Origin: Oscillospiraceae bacterium
GTDB taxonomy: Bacteria > Bacillota > Clostridia > Christensenellales > Aristaeellaceae
Direction of reading: 5' to 3'
DNA length: 12,492 nt
NCBI GenBank assembly: GCA_031282605.1
Contig: JAITDK010000330.1
Coordinates: 1-12,492 of the forward strand
A program made the translations under genes and the position numbers. Below, one piece after another: positions 1-7,266 of this stretch (its first letter is position 1; each line of letters opens with the position of its first letter). The notes beneath the pieces are model-generated. The model searched no databases. It saw nothing but the letters and a program-made list of their open reading frames with translations, and was not told the DNA's origin.

Positions 1-1161
1 ACCGCTCTTCGCCACGGCATCCACCACCGCTTCAATCGACTCCGGCGGCATCGTCAGCGCCAGCCGCACGTGCCCGCGCCCCAGCCGACCAAATACCGAT
101 CCGGGAATCACGATCATGCCCGCCCTATCGATCAGCTCGGAGACGAACGCCTCGTCGTCGTCTCCAAACCTATCAGGAACGCGCGCCCACGCAAACATCG
201 TACCCTTCGAGTCGGCAATGTTCCAGCCGATTCGACGCAAACCGCCGCACAACGCGTCGCGCCGCTGCTGATACTGCGCGCGCTGCTCGGCGACCCCCTC
301 CTGCGGCCCGTCAAGAGCGGCAATGGCCGATCGCTGGAATATCTTGCACAGACCGTAATCAAACTGGGAGCGCATCGCCGAGAATCGATGCAGCAGCCCC
401 GCGTTCCCCAGCAGGAACGACACCCGCGCCCCGGTCAGATTGTACGACTTGGACAGCGAGTTGAATTCGGCGCCGATCTCCTTCGCGCCGTCGATCGACA
501 GGAACGACCCGCCTATATACCCGTCGTACGTGATCTCCGAGTACGCGTTGTCATGGATGATCCATATGCCATGCTCATTGGCGAATCGAACCAACTCCTC
601 GTAAAACGAGCGCGGCGCCGTCGCGCATACGGGGTTCATCGGGTAGGACACTATCATCGCGCGGGTGCTGGCGGGCATCGTCCTTCCAATCTCCTCCAGG
701 TCGGGCAGGTATCCGTTGACGGCGTGCAGCGGATAACGCGCGGTGTTCGCGCCCATCAGCCTTGGCCCAATGTCGAATATCGGGTATCCCGGATCAGGCG
801 TGAGCAGCGTCTCTCCAGGGTTGAGCAGCGCCAATCCTATATGCGCGATACCTTCCTGCGATCCCGCGACGCTCATTATCTCGCCGGACTCCAGCGCGAC
901 CCCATAGCGGCGATCGTACCACCGCCTTACGGACTCAAGCAGCGCCGGCGAGTCGACCAACGCGTATTTATACATCTCGGGATCGGCGGCCGCTTCACGC
1001 ACAGCCTGCATAATATGAGGCGCGGGCGGGAAATCCGGCGTGCCCACCGATAGGTTGTACACAGGCAAGCCGCGCAAGGCTCTGGCCTGGCGCTTATATT
1101 CAAGCAAAGTGAATATATTGGACTGACTGAATTCATCTGTCCGCGTGGCAAATCCCAGCAT
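1..1161 (-). CDS. Class I/II PLP-dependent aminotransferase (DapL/aromatic-like), 3' end cut by window edge
   Basis: Reading on the minus strand from ATG at 1161, an open frame of 387 codons reaches position 1 without a stop. The visible end (PPESIEAVVDAVAK) resembles the usual C-terminus of this family, so only a few residues should be missing. Fold-type I aminotransferase motifs are present: AGSQEG near residues 99-104 (cofactor phosphate loop), YPMNP at 173-177 (normally YPNNP), HDNAY at 203-207 with the PLP-ring Asp204, the Schiff-base Lys238 in SLSKSYNLTGAR, Arg246 for phosphate and Arg366 in HVRLAL for the substrate carboxylate. The HDNAYSEITYDGY segment is typical of the group annotated as LL-diaminopimelate or alanine/aspartate aminotransferases. 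CGGGAGG lies just upstream of the ATG, 17 bp after aroQ ends. As last gene seen after pheA-aroEK-aroQ, it may transaminate phenylpyruvate or prephenate; that is inferred from context, and the substrate cannot be read from sequence. Confidence 0.9.
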   Translation of the reverse strand, partial: MLGFATRTDEFSQSNIFTLLEYKRQARALRGLPVYNLSVGTPDFPPAPHIMQAVREAAADPEMYKYALVDSPALLESVRRWYDRRYGVALESGEIMSVAGSQEGIAHIGLALLNPGETLLTPDPGYPIFDIGPRLMGANTARYPLHAVNGYLPDLEEIGRTMPASTRAMIVSYPMNPVCATAPRSFYEELVRFANEHGIWIIHDNAYSEITYDGYIGGSFLSIDGAKEIGAEFNSLSKSYNLTGARVSFLLGNAGLLHRFSAMRSQFDYGLCKIFQRSAIAALDGPQEGVAEQRAQYQQRRDALCGGLRRIGWNIADSKGTMFAWARVPDRFGDDDEAFVSELIDRAGMIVIPGSVFGRLGRGHVRLALTMPPESIEAVVDAVAKSG

Positions 1162-1178
1162 GGTTATCCTCCCGAGTA

Positions 1179-1607
1179 TTATTTCTTGGCAACCAGCGAT
1201 TCCATCGCGCGCGCATAACCGTCAAATCCCAGGCCCGCGTATGTCTCACTGCACGCCATGCCGGCATAGCTGATCCGCCGGAACGGTTCGCGCGCGGATA
1301 CGTCCGACAGATGCACCTCTATCGCCGGCAGCGCGACCGCCTTCAGCGCGTCCAGTATCGCGACGCTGGTGTGCGTGTATGCCGCCGGATTGATCACGAT
1401 CGCGTCCGCCGTACCCAACGCCTGCTGAATCCACTCGACCAGCTCGCCCTCGTGGTTGGACTGCCGCACATCCGCCACAACGCCCAGCTGCTCAGCCGTT
1501 TCCTCAATGAAATCAACTAAATCGGCATATGTGCGCCGACCGTATATATCCGGCTCGCGTACGCCCAGCATATTCAGGTTGGGCCCGTTCAGCACCAGGA
1601 TGCGCAT
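1179..1607 (-). CDS. aroQ: 3-dehydroquinate dehydratase, type II
   Basis: This 142-residue protein converts 3-dehydroquinate to 3-dehydroshikimate, step three of the shikimate pathway, as a small cytosolic dodecamer-forming enzyme (family knowledge). It shows the type II signature from the first residues: ILVLNGPNLNMLGVREPDIYG with the catalytic Tyr22. Further on are NHEGELVEWI (51-60), NPAAYTHTSVA (73-83) with the catalytic His79, EVHLSD (97-102) and REPFRRISY (106-114). Length matches the family (about 140-150). The frame stays open 13 codons upstream, but the ATG at 1607 is preferred because AAGGCGGTG lies just before it and family members begin at MRILVLNGPNLN. It follows aroE-aroK by a 54-bp AT-rich gap and precedes the aminotransferase by 17 bp. 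The motif usually seen as EVHISN is EVHLSD here, a mild variation. Confidence 0.96.
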   Translation of the reverse strand: MRILVLNGPNLNMLGVREPDIYGRRTYADLVDFIEETAEQLGVVADVRQSNHEGELVEWIQQALGTADAIVINPAAYTHTSVAILDALKAVALPAIEVHLSDVSAREPFRRISYAGMACSETYAGLGFDGYARAMESLVAKK

Positions 1608-1661
1608 CTTTACACCGCCTTGTAAATATTGTTTTATCGATACCATCTTATAGATATCGCG

Positions 1662-2906
1662 TTATAGGTATAGTAAGTCGGACACGACCGCTTCCGCGCG
1701 TTCGATCACTTTCGGCAATGATCCGGCGTTATCAACAACTGCGTCGCTCACCTTCTTATATATGGGCAAGCGAACGCGTTCCATCTCGGCCAGCGCGTCG
1801 AACCCTGTCGACAACGGCCTTCCCGACCGCTCCAGCGACTCCAGCGGTCGGCGCAGATACAGCAATCGTCCGTTTTGACGAAACGCGTCAACATTGCGCT
1901 GATCAAGCGCAGCACCGCCGCCCGCCGCGATTATCTGGCCGCCGCGCTTCCCGACGTCCGCCGCGGCCGCCCGCTCTATCTCACGGAAGACCGTCTCTCC
2001 CGATTCAGCGAATATCTCAGGTATCGTCTTACCCGCGCGCGTTTCGATCATCTTGTCCAGATCGACGAAAGGCCGCGAGAACCGCCGGGCGAGCGCGCAA
2101 CCTACGACCGATTTCCCGCTGCCGGGCATTCCAATAATGGTTATGTTCGACAGCTGCGACCGAATGTCGGCGACGATCATGCCGACGCGATCGGCGTCAA
2201 TCGCGGTATTCGTGAACAATTCCGACGCGCGTAACGCTTGCGCGGCCAACATCGTCAGCCCGTCCGCATGGGGGATCCCCCTATCCATGGCGTCTAGCAG
2301 CAAGGCGGTGCGCAGCGGATTATACACCAGATCCAATACACCGGCGCACTGCGGGAAGTCCGACAACGAAATCGGCGCGTTCCCGTTATTGGGATACATC
2401 CCTACCGGGGTCGTGTTGACGATGACGTCAGCGTCGGAGTGCAGCCGTTTCGCCGCGTCATAATCAACACGACCGCTACGCGACACCACTACAATCTCCC
2501 GAGCGCCCGCGCGTTTGGCCGCCGCCGTCGCCGTCCGACAGGAACCGCCGCTGCCCAGTATCAGCACCTTGCGGTCGGTCAGCGATATACCCGCGTTCCG
2601 CGCCATCGTCTCGAACCCATACAGATCGGTATTGTGACCCCACAAGCGGTTTTGTCTGTCGAACGTCAGCGTGTTTACGCTGCCGATCTCGCGAGCCTCG
2701 TCGGTCAGCGCGTCGCAGTAACCCATTGCGTCCACTTTATAGGGTATCGTAACGTTCAGGCCGCGGAACGCCCGTTCGCGCAGCAGACGGTCTAGTCCAG
2801 TCGGGTCAACCTCTATTAACTCATAAGAATAATCGCCCAGCGCGCGATGGATACGCGGCGAATGGCTGTGGCTCAACGTCTCGCCGACCAGGCCGAACTC
2901 GATCAT
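1662..2906 (-). CDS. aroE-aroK: Bifunctional shikimate dehydrogenase / shikimate kinase fusion
   Basis: A single 414-residue frame joins two consecutive shikimate-pathway enzymes: NADPH-dependent reduction of 3-dehydroshikimate, then ATP phosphorylation of shikimate. Residues 1 to about 245 are AroE: SHSHSP (12-17, shikimate-binding serines), NVTIPYK with catalytic Lys57, Asn78, NTD with Asp94, a GSGGSCR dinucleotide loop (118-124), VSRSGR for the NADP phosphate, NTTPVGMYP, and Gln223. Residues about 252-414 are AroK: Walker A GMPGSGKS (259-266), FVDLDK with Asp284, FREIE with Arg308, GGG (329-331), lid motif GRPLS with Arg363, and RLPIY with Arg379. Both active sites look intact, so this is a fusion and not a decayed gene. 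Start: the ATG at 2906 overlaps the pheA stop as ATGA and gives the usual N-terminus MIEFGLVGETLSHSHSP. An in-frame ATG at 2921 (five residues longer) is the alternative. No good Shine-Dalgarno is visible, consistent with translational coupling to pheA. Confidence 0.95.
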   Translation of the reverse strand: MIEFGLVGETLSHSHSPRIHRALGDYSYELIEVDPTGLDRLLRERAFRGLNVTIPYKVDAMGYCDALTDEAREIGSVNTLTFDRQNRLWGHNTDLYGFETMARNAGISLTDRKVLILGSGGSCRTATAAAKRAGAREIVVVSRSGRVDYDAAKRLHSDADVIVNTTPVGMYPNNGNAPISLSDFPQCAGVLDLVYNPLRTALLLDAMDRGIPHADGLTMLAAQALRASELFTNTAIDADRVGMIVADIRSQLSNITIIGMPGSGKSVVGCALARRFSRPFVDLDKMIETRAGKTIPEIFAESGETVFREIERAAAADVGKRGGQIIAAGGGAALDQRNVDAFRQNGRLLYLRRPLESLERSGRPLSTGFDALAEMERVRLPIYKKVSDAVVDNAGSLPKVIERAEAVVSDLLYL

Positions 2907-4039
2907 AATTCCCGGTACCATCCCAGGAAACGCATACGCTCCGCGCCGCGCTCCAGATCGCCCAGCAGCGCGGGCACGCGCGGGTCTGGCGCGTCCGCCT
3001 CGATATCGATATGGAACCGGAACTGGAAATCGCCGCCGGGGATCAAACGGCTCTCCAGCTTGGTCAGGTTCAGTCCAATAGACGCGAAGCGCGACATCAT
3101 CGAGTACAGCGAGCCAGGTTTGTGAGGCAGCGTGAGTATCATGCTGATTCTATTGGCGTCCGGCGTGATCACAAGCTCCCGGCTCAGGCATATGAATCGG
3201 GTCGAGTTGCTCGCGCTGTTGGCGATATCGAAGGCGATCTTCTCCAGGTCGTACAGCTGCGCGCACGCGCCCGACGCTATGGCGGCCTCGTCGCCCGACT
3301 TGCAGCCCTTGACGCGTTTGGCCGCGACGGCTGTGTTCGCCAGCGGTATGGACTCGATCGCTGGATGAGCCTTTATCCATTGAGAGCACTGCGCCAGCGC
3401 TTGTGGGTGTGAGTACACTCTCCTGACGTCCGCGAGCTGAACGCCCCGAGGCGCGAGCAGCACGTGATCGATTGGGCGGCGGATCGTGCGCGCGACCGTG
3501 CACGATCGCGACGCAAGCAGGTCGTATACCTCCGTGACCGATCCGGCCCAGCTGTTCTCGATGGGCAGCACGCCGAACTGGCACAACCCCTTCTCCACCG
3601 CGTTGAACACGCTGGCGAAATCCTCAAAGTAGAGTATGCTGGCCAGCGGGAACAGCGCGTCGCACGCCTGCTGCTGATACGATCCCTCCGTGCCCTGACA
3701 CGCGACCGTGGCGCGAGCCGGGAAATCCGCGCCCGCGTAGACGGCGGCGCGCACGCTTGCGGAAAGCGGACTTTCAACGCCGAGCGACTCGCGCTGTCTC
3801 GCGCGACTGACGTCCATCAGCGCCTCGAACACGCGCCGCGCCGCCGTCTCCAGCTCCGGGCCGACACGATCGGCCGCACGAATCAGCACCGCGCGCTCCC
3901 GTGCGGGATCCACAACGGGCATATCGTTCGCAGCCTTGTACGCGGCCACGTCGCTCACGACATTCATACGCTCGACCAGCAAATCCGCTATCGAATCGTC
4001 GATCGCGTCTATGCGCGACCGCGCTTGACTTAAATCCAT
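2903..4039 (-). CDS. pheA: Bifunctional chorismate mutase / prephenate dehydratase (P-protein)
   Basis: A 378-residue P-protein converting chorismate to prephenate and then to phenylpyruvate, the committed route to phenylalanine. Residues 1-85 form an AroQ-type chorismate mutase: Arg9, Arg24, Lys35, Asp44, Arg47-Glu48 and the Ser78/Gln82 pair match the E. coli active-site pattern. Residues about 110-285 are the prephenate dehydratase, with VLPIENSWAGSV (157-168), YSHPQALAQC (209-218) and the catalytic NSTRF (278-282). Residues about 298-378 are an ACT domain with HKPGSLY (306-312) and NLTKLESRL (324-332), the phenylalanine-binding feedback site. The classical ESRP reads ESRL here. The ATG at 4039 is preferred over upstream in-frame starts because GGAGGG sits 6 nt before it and the mutase helix starts immediately after. 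The gene overlaps the small membrane ORF upstream by 10 nt and aroE-aroK downstream by ATGA. Feedback inhibition by phenylalanine is expected from the ACT domain. Confidence 0.96.
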   Translation of the reverse strand: MDLSQARSRIDAIDDSIADLLVERMNVVSDVAAYKAANDMPVVDPARERAVLIRAADRVGPELETAARRVFEALMDVSRARQRESLGVESPLSASVRAAVYAGADFPARATVACQGTEGSYQQQACDALFPLASILYFEDFASVFNAVEKGLCQFGVLPIENSWAGSVTEVYDLLASRSCTVARTIRRPIDHVLLAPRGVQLADVRRVYSHPQALAQCSQWIKAHPAIESIPLANTAVAAKRVKGCKSGDEAAIASGACAQLYDLEKIAFDIANSASNSTRFICLSRELVITPDANRISMILTLPHKPGSLYSMMSRFASIGLNLTKLESRLIPGGDFQFRFHIDIEADAPDPRVPALLGDLERGAERMRFLGWYREL

Positions 4040-4200
4040 GCCACACCCTCCACTTCGGCAGCCGTTCCCGTATACGTAGGCGACGCCCTGCGCTCCGGCG
4101 CGTCGGTCAGGATGATCGACAGGTAGAGCAGCGCGCCAAACAGGATCATTATCAGCAACAGCAACAGTCCCCGCCACAACCTACCCAGCATCCTGCGCAT
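4030..4200 (-). CDS. Small single-pass membrane protein, 56 residues, unknown function
   Basis: A 57-codon frame fills the gap between the 575-residue protein and pheA. ATG at 4200 is 1 nt past the upstream TGA (4202-4204), and a GGGGG run lies 5 nt before it. TAA at 4030-4032 falls inside pheA, a 10-nt overlap. The product begins with basic residues (MRRMLGRLWR), then has a continuous hydrophobic stretch at about 11-31 (GLLLLLIMILFGALLYLSIIL), then a short polar tail of about 25 residues. Positive charges at the N-terminus predict N-in, C-out topology. I recognise no family. The tight spacing, matching strand and clear membrane segment make it a plausible real gene, and its translation would run across the pheA ribosome binding site. 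It might be a partner of the preceding membrane-anchored protein, or only a translational coupling peptide; that is inference. Confidence 0.62.
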   Translation of the reverse strand: MRRMLGRLWRGLLLLLIMILFGALLYLSIILTDAPERRASPTYTGTAAEVEGVAWI

Positions 4201-4201
4201 A

Positions 4202-5929
4202 TCAACCCCCGAACCGCAGACGATACACCGACCATACGCCGTCCGCGCCGAGACTGTTAACGATCAGAGCGTTCGGCGACTCCGACGTATACAGCCGGGA
4301 TTCGGGCAGACGCGCGAGCGCGGTCATGCCGCCGAAGCGAACGCTGTACCGGTACAGGCGGTATCCGTCGGATTCCTTCATCAGGATATACACCGTGCCG
4401 GAATCGACCGCGCATATATCCACGACCGGCAGCCCGACGCCGATCAGCGTCTCACGCCATGTATTGAGGTCGTTGGCTATCAGCGTCGCGCCCTGCTCGT
4501 CGCCGTTCATCATAACGGCCAGCGTCCCGTCGGGCGATACCGCGAACCGTTCCGCCAGACCGATGGCCGCGCGCGAAGCGTCCGACGGCGTTATCCGGTA
4601 CAGTATCCGCCGCTTGTCCAGCAGGAACAGTCGATCCGCCGTACCCGTCATCTCGCCCTCGACGCCGGGATACGGGTCGATCCTGCGTATGGCGTCCGGT
4701 TCGTCGAGGGGCAGCGCCGCGTCCACCGACAGGAAACGCAGCGGGTCGCCCATCATAACGGCCAGCGTCGTCTCGCCGAACCACGCAAACGTTTCCGTGG
4801 TCTCAACGCGCAGTTCCGTTTCGTTAGGGGTGGTCTCGTTCAGTATCTCCGCGCGTCCGGTTCGCACGTTGATGATCTGCAGATCGCCTATGTCCGTGGC
4901 CAGCGCGACATAGCTTGCGCCGGGGCTTAGCGCCGCGCGCAGAGCACCCGGTATATGCTGCATGGGCAAAGCCTCCCGCGCGCCGGTCTCGCCAAGCGTG
5001 AGCAGCGCGCCGTTGGCGCGTTTCACGAAGAATGTTGGCGACTTCTCGGCCTTGGACAGTATAATCGCGTCGCGCATGAGCATCTCGGCCTGAGCGCCGT
5101 CGAACAGCCGCGACAACTCCTCGTCGCCCGGGTATGAATTCGCCTGGGGCAGCCGATCGCCGTTCAAGTATTCGACACGCACAGACGCGGGCGTTCCCGC
5201 CGCCTCGCACAGCGCGCGCGTTTTGCGTTCGAGCGCGGCGGCGTCCGACTTATTCGTGAATCGTTTGGATTGCATAATAACCGTGCCGCCGTCCGCGCAT
5301 CGCACTGGACTGAATCCCGACTGCATCAGCGAACCCAGCAGAGGCACATACTCGATCCGGTCGACAGCGTCCGCGAGCACGACCCAACCCGGCTGCTGCT
5401 GGCGCGAGGCCGGCTCCAGCGTCAGCGCCAGACTGCCGCCCTGCCCCGACAGCGACACCGCCACCGGGCCCGTCAACTGCCAGTACAGCGTCCGATCAAC
5501 GCAGAACACGCCTTCGATACGGACGTTCGGCGTGCGCGGCAGCGTCAGGTCGGCTATGGCCGACCAATCCGCCAGGTCGGGCACGGTCACGGCCAGGCGT
5601 TCGGGGTTTTGATAGCGCGTTACCGTAAGCTGGGGTATGCTCTGGATGGGTACGGTTTCACCCGCCGACGTCCATCCCGTGAACGACAGCGTGAGCGTCA
5701 ATCCGGTTGCGGTGGGTTGAATCTCCGCCCCGGACAGCGCGACGGCTTCCAAATCACGCCCGCCCTCGTATATCTTCTCGCCGTCCGGGACTCCGGGCGG
5801 CGCGGCAGGCGGCGTCATAGCGAACAGCAGCACGATAATGGCGACCACCAGCAGCGCGCAGATGATCCCCAGAAGCCTGTACCTTCGCGGCCTGCCCGGC
5901 CTATCCGGGAAATAAGCGGTGTTATACAA
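4202..5929 (-). CDS. Membrane-anchored extracytoplasmic protein, possible SPOR-like and beta-propeller regions, unknown function
   Basis: Not recognised as a named family. The 575-residue product has a basic cytosolic N-terminus (RPGRPRRYR) and one transmembrane segment at about 19-37, followed by a Pro/Ala-rich linker. The rest should lie outside the membrane. Residues about 60-173 look like an all-beta domain faintly like AMIN (alternating strands ending GSLALTLEPAS). Residues about 181-255 have a SPOR-like flavour (WVVLADAVDRIEYVPLLGSL, then RFTNKSDAAALERKTRAL), which would suggest peptidoglycan binding. Residues about 297-575 contain repeated strand-rich units such as SPGASYVALATDIGDLQIIN and SPDGTLAVMMNGDEQGATL, as in TolB/WD-type propellers. 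These domain suggestions are weak. The start is TTG at 5929 with GAGGGA 7 nt upstream; an ATG 4 nt before it ends after three codons. It sits 17 bp after mtaD and just before the 56-residue membrane protein. Confidence 0.85.
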   Translation of the reverse strand: MYNTAYFPDRPGRPRRYRLLGIICALLVVAIIVLLFAMTPPAAPPGVPDGEKIYEGGRDLEAVALSGAEIQPTATGLTLTLSFTGWTSAGETVPIQSIPQLTVTRYQNPERLAVTVPDLADWSAIADLTLPRTPNVRIEGVFCVDRTLYWQLTGPVAVSLSGQGGSLALTLEPASRQQQPGWVVLADAVDRIEYVPLLGSLMQSGFSPVRCADGGTVIMQSKRFTNKSDAAALERKTRALCEAAGTPASVRVEYLNGDRLPQANSYPGDEELSRLFDGAQAEMLMRDAIILSKAEKSPTFFVKRANGALLTLGETGAREALPMQHIPGALRAALSPGASYVALATDIGDLQIINVRTGRAEILNETTPNETELRVETTETFAWFGETTLAVMMGDPLRFLSVDAALPLDEPDAIRRIDPYPGVEGEMTGTADRLFLLDKRRILYRITPSDASRAAIGLAERFAVSPDGTLAVMMNGDEQGATLIANDLNTWRETLIGVGLPVVDICAVDSGTVYILMKESDGYRLYRYSVRFGGMTALARLPESRLYTSESPNALIVNSLGADGVWSVYRLRFGG

Positions 5930-5936
5930 TCATGGT

Positions 5937-5942
5937 TCCCTC
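5937..5942 (-). promoter_or_regulatory. Shine-Dalgarno GAGGGA that fixes a TTG start
   Basis: GAGGGA on the minus strand lies 7 nt before the TTG at 5929. The nearby ATG at 5933 is also spaced for it but gives only three codons before TAA. The next in-frame methionine in the long frame (residue 38) lies after the membrane segment. TTG is therefore the most sensible start of the 575-residue protein. Confidence 0.7.
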
Positions 5943-5946
5943 GCAA

Positions 5947-7266
5947 TTATCCCCGCATAGCGCGCGACGCCGCCCGCGCCGACTCATACACACGCTCAGC
6001 GTCGATTCCGGGATACTGTCCTCCACGGTAACGGACGATACCGTCCACCATCGTCAAATAGACATCCGAACCCTGCGTAGTGTACACCAAATCGGCTGCC
6101 GGATCAATAAGCGGCTGATGATGCGGCCCCGAGCGGTCGATCAGCGCCACGTCCGCGCGCCATCCGGGCTTTAATAGGCCGACGTTATTATAACCCATAG
6201 CACGCATTCCCGTTAACGTTGCGGCGTTAAAAGTTTGCGCCGTTGAAATAATACACGGATCGCCGCTCACGCCTTTGTGCAGTATCGACATTAGTCGAAT
6301 CTCTTCCCAGAGATTCAGGTTGTTATTGCTCGCCGCGCCGTCGGTGCCCAGGCAGACGCGCGCTCCGGCGTCGTATAATTGAGGAACGGGCGAGATACCG
6401 CTGGCCAGTTTCAGGTTGGATACAGGATCATGACACACCGCGACGTTGTGCTTGGCCAGTATCCGTGCGTCGTCGGTGGTGATCGCTACGCAGTGCGCCG
6501 CGAGCGTGGGCGCGTCGAACAATCCCAGCGACTCGAAGTACGCGGGCGGGGTCAGCCCATTCCTGCGCTCGCGGCAGCCTTCGACCTCGGCTATCGTCTC
6601 GGATATGTGGACGTGTATGCCCAGGCCGCGCTTGACCGCAGCGTCGCGTATCGCGCGGATTATCTTCGGGGTGGATGTGTACTCGGCGTGGGGCGCGAGC
6701 ATCACGCGGACGCGGCCATGCTCCGCGCCATGCCACGCGTCGGCCAGCGCGATGGATTCAGCCAGCCGCCCGCCGTCGCCGCTATCGTCGCCCACGACGG
6801 ATCTGGCCATGCACGTCCGGATGCCCGTGAACGCCGCAGCCTCCCCGGACGCGTCCATGAACATGTACATATCCGCGCACGCGGACACGCCGAACCGCAG
6901 CATCTCCAGGAAGCCCAGCGTCGCGCCAACGCGGCAGCGTTCCTCGGTCAGACGATCCTCGGCGGGGAATATCGCCGTGTTCAGCCAGTCGCTTAGGTTC
7001 AGATCGCTGCCGACGCCGCGCAGCAGCGTCATCGCGGCGTGGGTATGCGCGTTCGCCAGCGCGGGTATCGCCAACCGTCCGCCGCCGTCGATTACCTCAT
7101 CGGCCATATCGTCGGAAGGGAGCGTCGTCGGCGCGTCCTTCGCTGAACCCGCGTACAGTATCTCACCGTCTTTGATAACCATGCACGCGTCGTCTATGAA
7201 CGGCAGTGAGACGCCGTCCTCGCTGCCGACGCATAGGTCGATATTATTGATTCGTATCACGCTCAT
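5947..7266 (-). CDS. mtaD: S-adenosylhomocysteine / 5'-methylthioadenosine deaminase (amidohydrolase)
   Basis: A 439-residue metal-dependent amidohydrolase of the MtaD/TM0936 type. Members of this group deaminate SAH, MTA, adenosine or 5'-deoxyadenosine to the inosine forms. Metal and catalytic motifs are complete: NAHTH (His74, His76), APHAEYTS (191-198), HVHISET with His220 and Glu223, AAHC with His258, and LGTDGAASNNNLNLWEE with Asp309, which closely follows the Thermotoga enzyme. The N- and C-terminal beta sandwich strands are present, and PGWRADVALID near 367-377 is typical. ATG at 7266 overlaps the ahcY TGA as ATGA with only a modest GGGTGA upstream, so translation is probably coupled. 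Direct coupling to ahcY supports SAH as the physiological substrate. The exact nucleoside preference cannot be decided from sequence; a chlorohydrolase-type deaminase of other substrates is the less likely alternative. Confidence 0.92.
   Translation of the reverse strand: MSVIRINNIDLCVGSEDGVSLPFIDDACMVIKDGEILYAGSAKDAPTTLPSDDMADEVIDGGGRLAIPALANAHTHAAMTLLRGVGSDLNLSDWLNTAIFPAEDRLTEERCRVGATLGFLEMLRFGVSACADMYMFMDASGEAAAFTGIRTCMARSVVGDDSGDGGRLAESIALADAWHGAEHGRVRVMLAPHAEYTSTPKIIRAIRDAAVKRGLGIHVHISETIAEVEGCRERRNGLTPPAYFESLGLFDAPTLAAHCVAITTDDARILAKHNVAVCHDPVSNLKLASGISPVPQLYDAGARVCLGTDGAASNNNLNLWEEIRLMSILHKGVSGDPCIISTAQTFNAATLTGMRAMGYNNVGLLKPGWRADVALIDRSGPHHQPLIDPAADLVYTTQGSDVYLTMVDGIVRYRGGQYPGIDAERVYESARAASRAMRG

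Noticed and set aside
70..1053. Long plus-strand ORF of 327 codons
   Set aside because: It lies antisense to the aminotransferase, is very Arg-rich with no recognisable motifs, and is a typical shadow in GC-rich DNA. The minus-strand frame has complete catalytic motifs.
1608..1680. AT-rich stretch with TATAAG/TATAAC as an internal promoter before aroQ
   Set aside because: No -35 match at correct spacing. AT-richness alone in a 54-bp gap is not enough.
5270..6031. Plus-strand ORF of 253 codons, Arg/Gln-rich
   Set aside because: Antisense shadow spanning parts of two real minus-strand genes, with no domain pattern or ribosome binding site.
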